Origin: Gracilariopsis chorda
Taxonomy: Eukaryota; Rhodophyta; Florideophyceae; Gracilariales; Gracilariaceae
Assembly: GCA_003194525.1 (NCBI GenBank)
Contig: NBIV01000292.1
Coordinates: 24,463 to 88,462, forward strand
Length of the DNA stretch: 64,000 nucleotides
Direction: 5' to 3'
Positions 42,351-52,864 of the stretch are shown here, piece after piece. Position 1 is the stretch's first letter. Each line of letters opens with the position of its first letter. A program made the translations under genes and the position numbers. The notes beneath the pieces are model-generated. The model saw nothing but the letters and a program-made list of their open reading frames with translations, did no database searches and was not told where the DNA came from.

Positions 42351-42956
42351 ATGCACGCAACGAGTGACCAAACGAGTGTTTCTGAGAGCGCTCTAACATT
42401 CTTGCACGCGCAGATCGTGGACTATCATCTGCGCGGTCATGGCGGCCACTGCTTGGATCCCCCAGAGTCTCCACCAGAAGTCGCCGCTCATCATTCAGCT
42501 CCTTCAACAATGCCGCAAGATGCAACGGCATCCGAGAACCAGGATCTGGCTATACTAGCGGCGAAGCGAAAACGACTAGATGCTTTGGGAAATCAAGTTG
42601 GAACTCGGCTTGTGGAGCGTTTAGCATTACACAGAAGCCGACTCGAAAACCACTTGGATATGGTCAAGTTCATTTGCAAAGATTTCTGGGAAGCAGTTTT
42701 CAACAAGCATATCGATGTTTTGCGAACAAATCATCGCGGCCTCTACGTGTTGACGGATAACGAATTTAGATGGCTGTCATCGGTTAGTCCGACCCCGCAG
42801 CACTCTGGATTACCTGAAGACTTCGTCGTGTTCCCATGCGGACTGATATGCGGTGCGCTGACAACGTTAGGGCTTCCTTGTAGAGTGACTGCAGAACTGG
42901 TTCCTGTGCAATCAGCGTACAAGTGCTCTTTTAATGTTCAGATGATACAAAACTGA
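42351..42956 (+). CDS. TRAPP complex subunit 6 (Trs33 family)
   Basis: 201 aa from ATG; a TTG 34 codons upstream is open but unlikely. TRAPPC6 is a BET3-fold subunit of the TRAPP tethering and Rab1-exchange complexes at the ER-Golgi. Family features are LDALGNQVGTRLVERL, the MVKFICKDFWEAVFNK block, LRTNHRGLYVLTDNEFRWL, and the closing FPCGLICGALTTLGLPCRVTAE. A 60-residue Pro/Ser/His-rich insert lies between the first helix (SALTFLHAQIVDYHL) and the second; it is longer than the loop usual in this family. Its stop lies 52 bp from the convergent DDI1 gene. Confidence 0.9.
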   Translation: MHATSDQTSVSESALTFLHAQIVDYHLRGHGGHCLDPPESPPEVAAHHSAPSTMPQDATASENQDLAILAAKRKRLDALGNQVGTRLVERLALHRSRLENHLDMVKFICKDFWEAVFNKHIDVLRTNHRGLYVLTDNEFRWLSSVSPTPQHSGLPEDFVVFPCGLICGALTTLGLPCRVTAELVPVQSAYKCSFNVQMIQN

Positions 42957-43008
42957 AGCCTGTTATTGATTATGATTATCAAATAAGCGTATCAAACGCA
43001 TGAGCTCG

Positions 43009-44306
43009 TCAAAACCCGTACTTCGATTGTGCCAATATGGTTGCAGCCTGCTCAACATCTCCATTACAAGATGAAAGTGCAGCCACTGCCTCGTGCCTCG
43101 AGAAACCCATTTCTGTCAATCGGTTCACTTTGCCTTCATCCGCCGTTTGCGGCGGTGCTGCTGCTGCGTTTGCCCCCGCCGAAGCAGAAGCATTGGGAGG
43201 TGGGGTTGGCGAGGGTACTGACGATACTGTGGGGGTGATATTGGGGGGTTGGACTGATGGCTGTCCTGGCTGATTCTGGCGCATATGTCTGGGTACATCC
43301 TTTTCCGCAAGAAAAGGAACCTCGGCCGAACCTATACGGAGGCAGTTGTGTTTGAGATCAATACATGCCTGATGTTTTCGCAACATGTCTAAACCTAGCA
43401 GCATATCGTAGCCTGAACTGATGGCATCCATTACGATGAACGAAACTTCGAAAATCTCACCACCAAGGGTGAGAAGCGCCATGTGAATTCGGCCGTGAAT
43501 CTTTGCGGTTCCAACGCCTTGTGCAGTGCCCGCGAAACGCGTATCTAGCAAGCGTAGGATATTGCATCTTTCTGCACATGCTTTCGATATGATTGTCGCT
43601 TGGGCGCCACTATGGAATTGGTATGTTTCGATAAGGGTCAGATACGATAGCAATGCATAAGGGCTCGCTCGCAAAGTGTTGGTATGACGACAGAAACTCA
43701 CCTGTCTACAAATGCGGTTATATCGGTTTGCGAATTTATCTTGCATTTCACGAAAAGCATAATAACGGAACCGAAAGATTCTGGGTTGTGCTCCATGGCG
43801 GCTTGCATATTGTCTTGGATGTTCTCTTGGCGTATTCTTTCCTCAATTGCTTTCTGTGCCTGTGCTGACATGGGATCCAACCGCTGGGAGGGTGATGGAG
43901 CGTTTGTTGGGTTCATTGTAGGTGCCATGTTGAGGAGATCATGAACAGCGGATTGATCACCGTTCATAATGCGTTGATGAAGTTGTGGGTTGACGCCTCG
44001 CAATGTGGACATGATATTAGGGTCACGGCGAATCATATCCAGAGTTGCTGTTGCACGCGATTGCATAGAAGGGGCGGGTGCGGAAGGCTTAACTTGAACC
44101 ATGACTAAATCGCCGTCGGCCAGACTTGTGGATGAGATAACGGTCGATGGCTCTAAGGCGTTGCCGTAGTGGGTGAGCTGCTGTGACTGGGCTGGAATGG
44201 ACAAAGCGGAGTGCGCATGCTGCACCAGACGATTAACAGTGTCGGTGGGTTGTACGGAAATGGTTGTTACGTTTCCGTTCACTCCGGAGACTAGGGTTAT
44301 TTCCAT
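43009..44306 (-). CDS. DDI1: DDI1-type ubiquitin receptor and aspartic protease (2 exons)
   Basis: Exons 43702-44306 and 43009-43609 (minus strand), 401 aa; the intron of 92 bp has donor GTGAGT and acceptor CCATAG. N-terminal ubiquitin-like domain (residues 1-75), a helical linker with RRDPNIMSTLRGVNPQLHQR, then the retropepsin-like domain beginning after NPESFGSVIML, with catalytic FVDSGAQ (Asp201) and the second-strand motif GYDMLLGLDMLRKHQ. A Pro/Ala-rich linker leads to a C-terminal UBA domain (VNRLTEMGFSRHEAVAAL). DDI1 delivers and clips ubiquitylated proteins at the proteasome. All three classic domains are present. The intron splits the codon after the catalytic Asp. Confidence 0.93.
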
Positions 44307-44669
44307 TGCTGAAGAAGCAGTTGGGGAGGGTCGAAGAAGAAGTTGCACTGAAGGTGAGGAAGACGTGGTAATTGTCGTTCGGACCCGGCAGCACTCTGAC
44401 GACGTTGGTGGTCGCGGTTGGAAGGCAGCAGCGGCTGTCTCGGTTCTCGCTGAGGATGACGATGTGCGCGGCACTGGTGCTTGTGAGCACTGCACTTCGC
44501 GGCAGATGGCTGTACGCAGTTCCAGCAAGGTGTAAGACACTGTAAGCCGGAAATCCGGACCGCGCGTTGCAACTTGCAAGGCGCTCCGCCGTCTGGCTCG
44601 CTCAAACGGGCGCCCTCCGGCCGCATTCGACGCAGCCGACGCAGCCGACAGACTTCTCGTAGTCCCCCT
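44307..44669. promoter_or_regulatory. Divergent promoter region of DDI1 and serpin
   Basis: 363 bp between two divergent starts. An open frame of the DDI1 strand runs through it but shows no conservation signal. Confidence 0.4.
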
Positions 44670-45995
44670 ATGCGCCGCTCCATCCCGCCCCGCTCGCGGA
44701 ATATGCGTACTGACGTGCCGCCGTCTCTGCCCCCGCGTGCCGCTCCCCTTCGCTCCGGTGTTTCTCGCGCTTCTTCCACCTCCTTGCGCGTGGTCATACC
44801 CTTCGTGCTGGTCGCGTCTGCGCTCGCTCTTGTGTCTTCCCACGTGCCGCAGTCTCTTTCTACTCACTTGCGCAGCATCATGAGCGCCACCACCGAGAAG
44901 CTGCCGCCCGATCAGGTGGCTGCGTTCAATAATCTGGGCTTTCGACTTCTCGCCGCTTTACATGAACCGGATGCGTTGCTCTCACCGTACTCCATTGCGG
45001 CAGCGTTGTCGCTGGTGGCAGTAGGCTCCACACCGTCTTCAGCAGTCCGATCTGAGTTTGAACAGTTGCTAGCATCGGGCGCTAACACCCCTATCGCTCC
45101 TGTAACAACAACTGATAAGTCGGTCACGCTTCGTTCAGCTTCGGCTGCCGTACTCACATCGCTGGTACTACCTACTTACAAGAGCACTGTCACGGCAGCG
45201 GGAGCAGAGCTTATCCAGCACCCTCAGTCTGTTGAACCCATCAATAGTTGGGTGTCGAAAGCAACAGATGGTAATATTCCAAGCCTTTTTGAACAGCTAC
45301 CATCTCCATTGGTTGCCATAATTATTAATGCTGTTTTCTTCCAGGCCGCGTGGACTACTTCTTTCGATCCCGCCGAAACTCGATCGCAAAAGTTTAGTGG
45401 CGAAGAATCGGTGCGTATGATGCGCTTGAAGAAGCAACGATTTCCGTATGCTGAGTGTGCAACACCGGATGGCAAGGGCGTACAGATTGCTCAAATGCCT
45501 TACGGCGATGGTTCTCTTGTCGCCACATTTGTTCTTCCTTCAGAGAACAGCAGTCTGGATAATGTCATTAGTGCTCTTGGAGAGCAGGGCCAAACGCTGT
45601 GGGCTCAATGGACTGCAAAGCTCTCTACGACGAAGCTTGACGTGATGGCGATTCCGCGATTCAAACTCAAGTATGGTGTTAAGAGCATACGTGACGCGCT
45701 CAAAACATTCGGACTGAATAGCGCCTTTGAAGAAAATTATCAAAACCCACCTTACCAACTCATCACTGATGACAAGAGGGCGTATTTGAGCGATGTGCTT
45801 CATGCTGCAACGCTCGAAGTGACGGAAGAAGGCACTGTTGCGTCTGCTGTTACAGCGGCTGTTATTATGCTCCGCTCCATACCACGACCAAATCCAACTT
45901 TCATTGCAGAAAGACCGTTTCTTGTCGCGATCCAACAGAATTCTACGGGGGGAGTGCTGTTTATTGCTCGAGTGGATAACCCCGTTTCTCCTTGA
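44670..45995 (+). CDS. Serpin with predicted P1 arginine
   Basis: 441 aa from ATG 44670; ATGs at 44703 and 44880 are alternatives. The serpin fold is evident from LLSPYSIAAALSLVAVGS, INSWVSKATDGNIPSL, IIINAVFFQAAWTTSFDP, VMAIPRFKLKYG and the C-terminal FIAERPFLVAIQ..GGVLFIARV. The hinge EEGTVASAVTAA has the small residues needed for loop insertion, so it should be inhibitory. Counting from the hinge Gly (P15) and Thr (P14) puts Arg-Ser at P1-P1', predicting a trypsin-like target protease. The long start adds a basic N-terminus and a hydrophobic segment (VVIPFVLVASALALVSS) suited to secretion or a signal anchor; starting at 44880 would give a cytosolic form of 371 aa, the usual serpin size. 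Confidence 0.93.
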   Translation: MRRSIPPRSRNMRTDVPPSLPPRAAPLRSGVSRASSTSLRVVIPFVLVASALALVSSHVPQSLSTHLRSIMSATTEKLPPDQVAAFNNLGFRLLAALHEPDALLSPYSIAAALSLVAVGSTPSSAVRSEFEQLLASGANTPIAPVTTTDKSVTLRSASAAVLTSLVLPTYKSTVTAAGAELIQHPQSVEPINSWVSKATDGNIPSLFEQLPSPLVAIIINAVFFQAAWTTSFDPAETRSQKFSGEESVRMMRLKKQRFPYAECATPDGKGVQIAQMPYGDGSLVATFVLPSENSSLDNVISALGEQGQTLWAQWTAKLSTTKLDVMAIPRFKLKYGVKSIRDALKTFGLNSAFEENYQNPPYQLITDDKRAYLSDVLHAATLEVTEEGTVASAVTAAVIMLRSIPRPNPTFIAERPFLVAIQQNSTGGVLFIARVDNPVSP

Positions 45996-47486
45996 AAACA
46001 TGACAGGGGCATAACTGTGACGCCCACAGTCGGTGCAATCGTCATTTTGAGACAGGTGTGCAATATTGCACTGAGAGGTTGTACAAAGCTGATTGGGAGG
46101 GGCGTGGTTCCATCGTTGGGACCTGTGAATATGTTGGTTTCTGATAGAAGAGGATGCTAATATTAGTCATTGTAGATCAATCGTAGGGAGCATGATTATA
46201 ACTCACCAAGTGTCGTTTTGTACTTTTTGTGAACACGAGACGTAAAGCAAACAGGTGCTAGAGGCTACATGCGTTCCGTCTGAGGGACATAAAATCACCT
46301 GCCTCGTAGGGCTTCAGAAAGCTGAGAAGTGCAAAAGCAAAACAAAACCATAACGGAACATCAGTACGCTTGACGTGCACGAGTGGGCAACAGGAACGGG
46401 GCGTTTTCGGATAGGTTGAGCAGAGAAGATAAAAGCATGCTGCGAAGGCAGACAACAAAGCAGTTACCCGAATGAAACATGACTTGAAGCTCATGTTGCA
46501 TGAGGAGCGGCGAATGGTCTTGCTGACCATTCATAAATGATAGCACAGTTCAGGGCTTTGTGTGCCCTTCAGGTTAGCGGTCTAGCAGCTATCACTCTTT
46601 TCTTACGAAATGTATGCACAGCTCTTCTGCCTCATGCAGCACCGAAGCTCCTGTCTCTTGGACAGAGTTAGCGCTAACTCGCTAAACCGATATGCGTTTT
46701 ACACATTTTTCATCAGTTGAATTGGTAAGAGGGCACGGTGACGATGACGTGCCATGTGCCGCAGAAGAAAAGGGGGCCCTGCCCCTCTCTTCTGATGCAG
46801 ACGTTCTGAAGCAGTAAGTTCAACCTGACATCACCAACGTTTGAACAGTCAAAAGCAACAGAGCCTCCACTGTAGGCCAGCACCGATGGCAAGACAGAGG
46901 CTGTTCGCGAGAGACGCCTTGCGAAATGTTCAGAAGGGAAGCATCATGTCATCCAGCGGCCGCGTGCCGTTGGTAGCAATATTTCAAAATGTTTTTCTTC
47001 TGGAAACATGGCGTTCCAAGACTTGCAAACTTGTTCGTGTAAGCTGCTGATTTTCTTCATCGTTAAGAAGCCCCGCTGTTGATACTTTTATCGCCAGATC
47101 TCTCGTGCATTGGTCAGCCCACTTGCCGCGGACCAGTGCCAATTTGGCACATTGCTCGCTCTAATTGCAATTCTGTCCAAACCCCCTCGCTATCTACTGC
47201 GACACCTGGTCCCCGCGCATGGAACCATCCATTGTCACCTTCCTCTCCCTATCGCCAGCTACGAGCAGTACCCTCTGCCTCTCCGCTTCAGTGTCTCGCT
47301 CGCGGAGTTGAACATGCGAATGCTATTCTCACCGCTGTCCGCTTTCAACAGACACGAACGATCCCTTTCTCATACTAGAAGCTCCGCTTGATATGCAACT
47401 CGGACGGTAGCCCAGTCTAGGTCAACAAACGAGCTGCAGCATTACCAGGCGTACCCACTGAGAAGCCCTTGTCCTTTTGAGGAGCA
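45996..47486. other. 1.5-kb intergenic region
   Basis: Only short frames without motifs. No RNA gene recognised. Confidence 0.4.
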
Positions 47487-49517
47487 ATGCCACCAACAAC
47501 AACAGAGCAAGGTGCAAACAATGTGGCATCGGCACTAGTTGCGCCACCAAACAGCCTTCCACCCTCAGCACCGACTCCATCGTGCACTTCAAATATCCCG
47601 AAAACTCAATCTCCGAGTCGTCGCACCTGGGTATCTAGTCAAGATGGTCCGCTTGGAAAACGCAGACGTGACTATTCGATACCTCAACACACTAGCGATG
47701 CTCCGAAGAAGAGGAAGACGCCCCAACACAAACAGGCTTGCACTGGTCGCAAGGAAGAGCCTAGCTTATCTTCGTTTTCCCATTTTGACCTAACTGGAAG
47801 GCCACTTGCTCCGGTCGCGCAGGAAGCTCTTCACCTTCAAAGCTCGAAACGAGGGAACGTAGCCGAGGAACAGTCTAAGAACGATAATCACGACGATAAT
47901 CACCAGAGACTTAGACCATGTACAGACGAAACCAATAAGACGAAACTAACAGATTTACCTGACGACATCCTTACGAAGATTATCCACCATGCACTTCTAA
48001 TGAACCCGAGGCGACCCGGGGAGATTTCCCGACGTGTGAGTCAACGTTTTCGTACAACCGGTCGTTCCATTGCAATGCTGTCAAGAAGGTTCAACATACT
48101 CCTACGGACAAGCATAACTTCATTGGAACTCCGGTCGCTTGCTCCTCATCCATGGCTCAAACCAATGCTGGTGTTTGCCAAGGACAGTCTTCAAGGACTC
48201 TCTCTCATTACTGAAGCTATTGAGCCTGCTTCGGATGTATGCCTCATGCTTGCGAGGACTGCGCCGCCGCTTCGTAAGTTGACTATAACGTCCCTCTATT
48301 GCGCACCGTTTGAACATGTTGTAGCCATGCTGCGGGCACTCCCGAATCTTCGAGAATGCGAAATACAGATTCCCCGTCCGGTTGACTTGGCAGCTATTGC
48401 TCACTCCTGCCAAAGTTTGGAATCCCTGTCCCTCGGGCCCGTGCGACACTATAGGGAAGTAGATGAAATTCGTCGCCAGATTGTGTCCGTGCTTGTTAGC
48501 CCAATCGGCAGGAGGCTAAAGAAGCTCAATTTACCATGGTGTTGTTCAACCACGGAAGCTTTCCAAGCAATTGAAAGGCGTTGCGTAAGACTGGAGCATT
48601 TTTCGGTTGAGTTTGGGGCAATGCACTGGATACGACACCGGGCGTACAAGTCGGCCTCTGAACTTCGGGTTGATCTTGAAGCTTATGCGAACGAACAAAG
48701 ACAGCTTTTCAGGTATATGCTGAAAGCAGCTTCTGCCCACCAGCTTCAGTCTTTTAGTTTGTGCACACTTGATGTTATCCCTTCGTCTGACCTTGACCTT
48801 ATTTTCAAATCCTTGCCCGGTCTGAAGGAGTTAAATATTAGCTTTGGGGGATCAGCAATGAACCCCCCTCGTTGCCCCGATGAGAGTTTCAAGCTTCTTA
48901 TGACCTCAATGGGTCACAGCTTGACTAGCATCGACGTGGTTGGTCTTCGATTTACGGCACAGCAAGTACACAAACTCGCTCGATCGTGCCCAAAGTTGGA
49001 TTCTCTACACGTATGGCTAGGCAGAGACGAGAGACCATCTACTAACGTTTTCAAGTCTTTTGGAAAGAGAATCAAACATCTGAGTTTGTTATGTGACTGG
49101 AACGAACCCATGTGTAAGGCAGTTGGTAGATACAACACCAACCTACAGTCACTGTTTCTTATCGCCAAACAACTTTCGTTGAACTCAGTACAGGCGCTTC
49201 TACAGGGAAAAGGATCCATGCTGAAAGAGTTTTCGCTTTTCATAAACAGGAAAGGTGGGCCTGATGATGGACACATTTGGAGCCTCGGAAATGGTGGCCA
49301 AGAGACAACAGCAACCGACAGATTTGAAACGAACGGCATTGTTCAAGGTACAGCTCGAATGGTAGCCAGGGATTGCGCGGCGAACCTGGAGAAACTGAAT
49401 GTCAGTGCGGCTTCACGCAATGGGCGGTATTTTGTCGACTGCACTGACCTCGCTCGTGAGTTAGGGCGGAGAGCCCCGCATCTATGGCAAATATGCGACT
49501 CCGTTCTCAACGAATAA
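47487..49517 (+). CDS. F-box protein with leucine-rich repeats
   Basis: 676 aa, one exon. The first 150 residues are disordered with two basic, NLS-like clusters (KRRR about 58, KKRK about 74). An F-box starts near residue 154 (LTDLPDDILTKIIHHAL) and runs to about 200, where it would bind SKP1 in an SCF ubiquitin ligase. The rest consists of degenerate leucine-rich repeats (for example LRKLTITSL, LRECEIQI, LESLSLGP, LKKLNLPW, LKELNISF, LDSLHVWL, LQSLFLIA) that would select the substrate. The target cannot be inferred. Confidence 0.85.
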   Translation: MPPTTTEQGANNVASALVAPPNSLPPSAPTPSCTSNIPKTQSPSRRTWVSSQDGPLGKRRRDYSIPQHTSDAPKKRKTPQHKQACTGRKEEPSLSSFSHFDLTGRPLAPVAQEALHLQSSKRGNVAEEQSKNDNHDDNHQRLRPCTDETNKTKLTDLPDDILTKIIHHALLMNPRRPGEISRRVSQRFRTTGRSIAMLSRRFNILLRTSITSLELRSLAPHPWLKPMLVFAKDSLQGLSLITEAIEPASDVCLMLARTAPPLRKLTITSLYCAPFEHVVAMLRALPNLRECEIQIPRPVDLAAIAHSCQSLESLSLGPVRHYREVDEIRRQIVSVLVSPIGRRLKKLNLPWCCSTTEAFQAIERRCVRLEHFSVEFGAMHWIRHRAYKSASELRVDLEAYANEQRQLFRYMLKAASAHQLQSFSLCTLDVIPSSDLDLIFKSLPGLKELNISFGGSAMNPPRCPDESFKLLMTSMGHSLTSIDVVGLRFTAQQVHKLARSCPKLDSLHVWLGRDERPSTNVFKSFGKRIKHLSLLCDWNEPMCKAVGRYNTNLQSLFLIAKQLSLNSVQALLQGKGSMLKEFSLFINRKGGPDDGHIWSLGNGGQETTATDRFETNGIVQGTARMVARDCAANLEKLNVSAASRNGRYFVDCTDLARELGRRAPHLWQICDSVLNE

Positions 49518-49635
49518 GTGCTTGTATGTTAAGGCAAACGAACATGCGAAGCAATGAATGAACATTAGAATATAGCTGTACGGCCTAAGAGCGAATGGTT
49601 TGAGTCATCTGATAGCATTATGCTTTCTCAAGACG

Positions 49636-50853
49636 TTAAGATTGTTGGTTTGTCGGAGATGCTTGACATGTACCGAGCGCCTGTAACGATTTGTACAGTG
49701 CGGCGCGCCGGGAAAGAGCAGTAAAACGAGTCCGAACATTGGAATCTCGAGCCACATCTTCTCGATGAACGCACTCATTCACGGGTTTGTCACGCGCAGG
49801 CTTCGGAGGACTCGAAGTTAGTCCTTCCCTATTTGTACTTTGTAACTTTGTGTAGAGCGCCGCTCGTCGAAATGGTGCTGCTTTGGGAGAGACTATTTCC
49901 GCCGGCTTAGCGCTGTTTTGAAGCTGGGCCTTGGTGTGAGGAGCAATCTGATCAGTGAACATTGAACGATAAATGGTTAATGAAAGGTTTCTCTCACGCT
50001 GGAGATCAATTCTGTTGGGGTCTTCCTCAACTGCTTTCGCGCTTTCGATGGAGTAGGGCTGGTGTGCTGTATCTGGATGAACTTTTCCGCTATGCGAATC
50101 TGTGATATGCTGACTTGTGGTATGCGAACTGGGATTTGCAGGACCAGGTGTGTCGTCGTGGTTCGGTCCGCCATTAGAAGGAGCTCTGGCACGCTTTGGA
50201 GTGGGTTGAACGGGCGCATCGGCTGGCGCTCTCTTCTCATTTCTAGGCCTAGGATTCGCCGCAGACAAGCCAAACAAAGAGAGCGTTGTCTGCAGAGCAT
50301 GCTCTTTTGATCTGAAAGCAGACGGATTCTTCGGCATCTGTGTGGTTTGACGCGTCTTATCACGACGTGGAAGATCGTTATCGAGAGGAGCAGGTGACGG
50401 CTTTTGTGGAAGTTCTTCATCTACGAGTGAGAATCGAACATGGCTCCCCTTGGACATGTTGTGAAACGGCGGTTTTGACGGGCCATCACCTCCTTGATGA
50501 TGTTGAGTTGAAACTGATTCCGTTTCAGTGTGAACGGAAGTTTGCTGCCATTCGTCGAGAAGGCAGTGTAAATAATACTGTTTGGCGCGTTCGACGCGAA
50601 GTGATGTACCGAACCACTTGACGTGGTTGAGCGAAGAAATGCATTTGGTCAAAGCAGCTTCATCAGCTTTGAGAGATACATGGGCGAATGTTGCACACGA
50701 GCTGCGTGAAAAATTGTCAATGGAACCGAAGCGTGAAAGCAGAGTTCGTAGCGAAGAATCGGTTATGTTGAGGTTTAGATTACCAACAAAGATGCGCGGG
50801 ATGTCGCGCGGTGGAGCGTTGTGCAGCTCTGGCGTTTGCGAAGACATCATCAT
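49636..50853 (-). CDS. NOL8-like RRM protein
   Basis: 405 aa, one exon. A single RRM at residues about 20-95 has RNP2 IFVGNL and a degenerate RNP1 (FAHVSL). The segment ADEAALTKCISSLNHVKWFGTSLRVERAKQ followed by YYLHCLLDEW resembles the post-RRM signature of nucleolar protein 8 (LxKCMSxLNxTKWKGxxLxIxxAKxxxLxRL). The rest is disordered and Ser/Pro/Lys-rich. The C-terminus repeats a motif, FRRAALYTKLQS and SRRAALYKSLQA, 60 residues apart. NOL8 acts in ribosome biogenesis; the RRM and its tail are the evidence and the wider homology is inferred. Confidence 0.7.
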   Translation of the reverse strand: MMMSSQTPELHNAPPRDIPRIFVGNLNLNITDSSLRTLLSRFGSIDNFSRSSCATFAHVSLKADEAALTKCISSLNHVKWFGTSLRVERAKQYYLHCLLDEWQQTSVHTETESVSTQHHQGGDGPSKPPFHNMSKGSHVRFSLVDEELPQKPSPAPLDNDLPRRDKTRQTTQMPKNPSAFRSKEHALQTTLSLFGLSAANPRPRNEKRAPADAPVQPTPKRARAPSNGGPNHDDTPGPANPSSHTTSQHITDSHSGKVHPDTAHQPYSIESAKAVEEDPNRIDLQRERNLSLTIYRSMFTDQIAPHTKAQLQNSAKPAEIVSPKAAPFRRAALYTKLQSTNREGLTSSPPKPARDKPVNECVHREDVARDSNVRTRFTALSRRAALYKSLQALGTCQASPTNQQS

Positions 50854-51684
50854 TGCGGAGCTGACCCATCGAACTGCTCGTGGATAGAGATCATACGCCT
50901 CGAAAGAGAGAAAGCCTTAGGTTGGGCTCAATAGTTGAATGGCAAATTTGAGAAGGCATTAAAATGGATTTTGAAGGAAGGGAAAAATGGTATTATGGAT
51001 TTTGAGCAACAGTAGACGATCGCTAATTTTGCGCATCAAGACGTCTTTGGTCTATTTGATCTAAACGGTATCGCCGTTATGCATTGTCATTTTGACACAG
51101 GCCTTCTTGCTGACCACTTTGCTCTTGTTTCTCTTCCAAATCCTCCTTGACAGTGCTCACCTTTGCACGGTTATGACTTGTGCTGCAAGTCAGAGTATGG
51201 AATAGTACATAACGGTTGATGCCGCTGACATACGCAAGGATGTAAGAAAGCAATAAACAGGTCACAAAATCCGTTTATTGTATGTTCTGGTACCGTTGGT
51301 ACACGATGTTTGCGTGTAATCTTAAAAGGTTTGATTGCTTTACTTGTTTGAATGGTCTCCCACAGATTCGCTTGATCCCACTTGAATGGTGGAATAGATA
51401 AAGACGCGAATTAATCGAGGAGCACTGCTTGTTCAATCCATTAATGAACGGTAGAATGTCTCCAGTGGACTCGTCAGATAAAAAGGTGGTGGGCTTGCAG
51501 CAATGGGTGTAGCGGAGAACAGAAGTAAATCGTAAGCTTCGCGGTGGTCAACAAACTCTGAGGTCTAGCAAGCTGCACGAAATTGTCGTTTTCCTAAGAC
51601 AAGAGGGATGAGATGGGTAAAGTTTCAGGATGCTCCAAAAACAGTCCCGATATCCGGATGATCACGGAAGAAAAAGTGATCCAG
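50854..51684. other. Intergenic region
   Basis: No gene seen; holds GTACCGTTGGTAC at 51290-51302. Confidence 0.45.
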
Positions 51685-51758
51685 CGACTCTGGCAGGACT
51701 TGAACCTGCAATCTCCGGATCCGTAGACCGATGCCTTATCCAATTTGGCCACAGAGCC
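51685..51758 (-). tRNA. tRNA-Arg (anticodon ACG)
   Basis: A 74-nt intronless cloverleaf: acceptor GGCTCTG/CAGAGTC, D-stem GCC/GGC, anticodon loop CTACGGA, variable loop AGATT, T-stem GCAGG/CCTGC with loop TTCAAGT, discriminator G. It reads CGN Arg codons after A34-to-inosine editing. The anticodon stem has one T-T mismatch at positions 31-39, otherwise pairing is full. Confidence 0.92.
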
Positions 51759-51947
51759 GACGCTCTTGGTTGTGCTTGTCTGCTGGATGGGAAAATTTTA
51801 GGTACTTATAATCAGCAAGTAGTCGATATGCCTGTAGCACTCCGATCTTGTTTGTGCTCCCGGCGTTGGTGTGTCTTGACGGTTCCGGAGATACGACGCG
51901 CTATGCCCATCCTATCCCATAAACACACCACCAAAGGCCACTGCACA

Positions 51948-52850
51948 ATGACCGCAGTTTCCTTCGTGCCCAATTCGCCGTTGCACCTCAGCCCACATGG
52001 CCCTCGCTCCCTTTCAGCTCACCGCCCCCGCCAAGCGACCCTCTCCCATCGTTATGTCCGCGCAACTTTGCCAGCCGACAAACAGCCCCTGTCAATCCCC
52101 GATGTCGTACAGTCTTCTTCCTCTATCGTACCTTCCACAGCTTTTTTCTTCGCTCTCATAGCCTCAACCTTGGGTGCCCTGGTCGGGGCCGGAGGCGGCG
52201 TTTTTCTCACCCCCCTCCTAGTCTCCCGTGGCGTATCGCAGCGTCAAGCACATGGCACAAGCATGTTGATGATAACAGCAGTTTCCATAGTCTCTTCCGT
52301 TAAATATTTTACCGCCTCCTCAGCAAATCTACCCGCCGCTGCCATGCTCGCGCTGCCAGCGCTTATCACGGCTCCAATCGGAGCCTCCTTCACCGCCTCC
52401 CTGAACATGCGCAATTTACGACGCTCCTTCGGTGCATTTTTGTTGCTTGTAGCAATCTCAATTCCGCTACTGCCGCGCATTTTGTCTACCGGCGTTTCCA
52501 TTTCGTCATGGTGGCTTCTTCCGATCGGAACTTGCACGGGTTTCGTTTCCGGCTTGCTGGGAGTGGGTGGCGGTTCAATTAACGTACCGACTCTCGTACT
52601 TGCTGGCTTTTCTCAGCGTGTCGCGCAGGGTACTGCGCTACTAGCAATGATTTTGCCTACCATAAGAGCTTGTTTTACTCACATGCGTCTGCAGAACATA
52701 TTGCTTGATTTGAGCATCCCGCTTGTGGGTGGCGCCTTGCTTGGTGGTGCAATAGGTGCTACCACTGCTGTTGTACTTCCAGAAACTACTTTGCGAATTG
52801 TGTGTTCCATCTTTCTGTTCTTTATCTCATTTCGCTTTTTGCGTTCATGA
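51948..52850 (+). CDS. TauE/SafE-family membrane permease
   Basis: 300 aa from the ATG at 51948; an ATG at 51903 and one before the tRNA are open but would place the start in or near the tRNA gene. The Ser/Pro/Arg-rich first 65 residues look like a plastid transit peptide. The membrane domain shows the two half-repeats of the family: LGALVGAGGGVFLTPLLVSRGVSQ with AHGTSML, and GLLGVGGGSINVPTLVLAGFSQ with AQGTALLAM. About eight hydrophobic segments follow, ending in FLFFISFRFLRS. Members export sulfite, sulfoacetate or related organic anions; the substrate here is unknown. It converges on GST 1 with only 14 bp between stop codons. Confidence 0.88.
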   Translation: MTAVSFVPNSPLHLSPHGPRSLSAHRPRQATLSHRYVRATLPADKQPLSIPDVVQSSSSIVPSTAFFFALIASTLGALVGAGGGVFLTPLLVSRGVSQRQAHGTSMLMITAVSIVSSVKYFTASSANLPAAAMLALPALITAPIGASFTASLNMRNLRRSFGAFLLLVAISIPLLPRILSTGVSISSWWLLPIGTCTGFVSGLLGVGGGSINVPTLVLAGFSQRVAQGTALLAMILPTIRACFTHMRLQNILLDLSIPLVGGALLGGAIGATTAVVLPETTLRIVCSIFLFFISFRFLRS

Positions 52851-52864
52851 CTGTGCCGTTGCAT

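Noticed and set aside
51630-51947. Longer start for the TauE/SafE permease
   Set aside because: It would run through the tRNA-Arg gene on the other strand; the ATG at 51948 leaves a sensible transit peptide.
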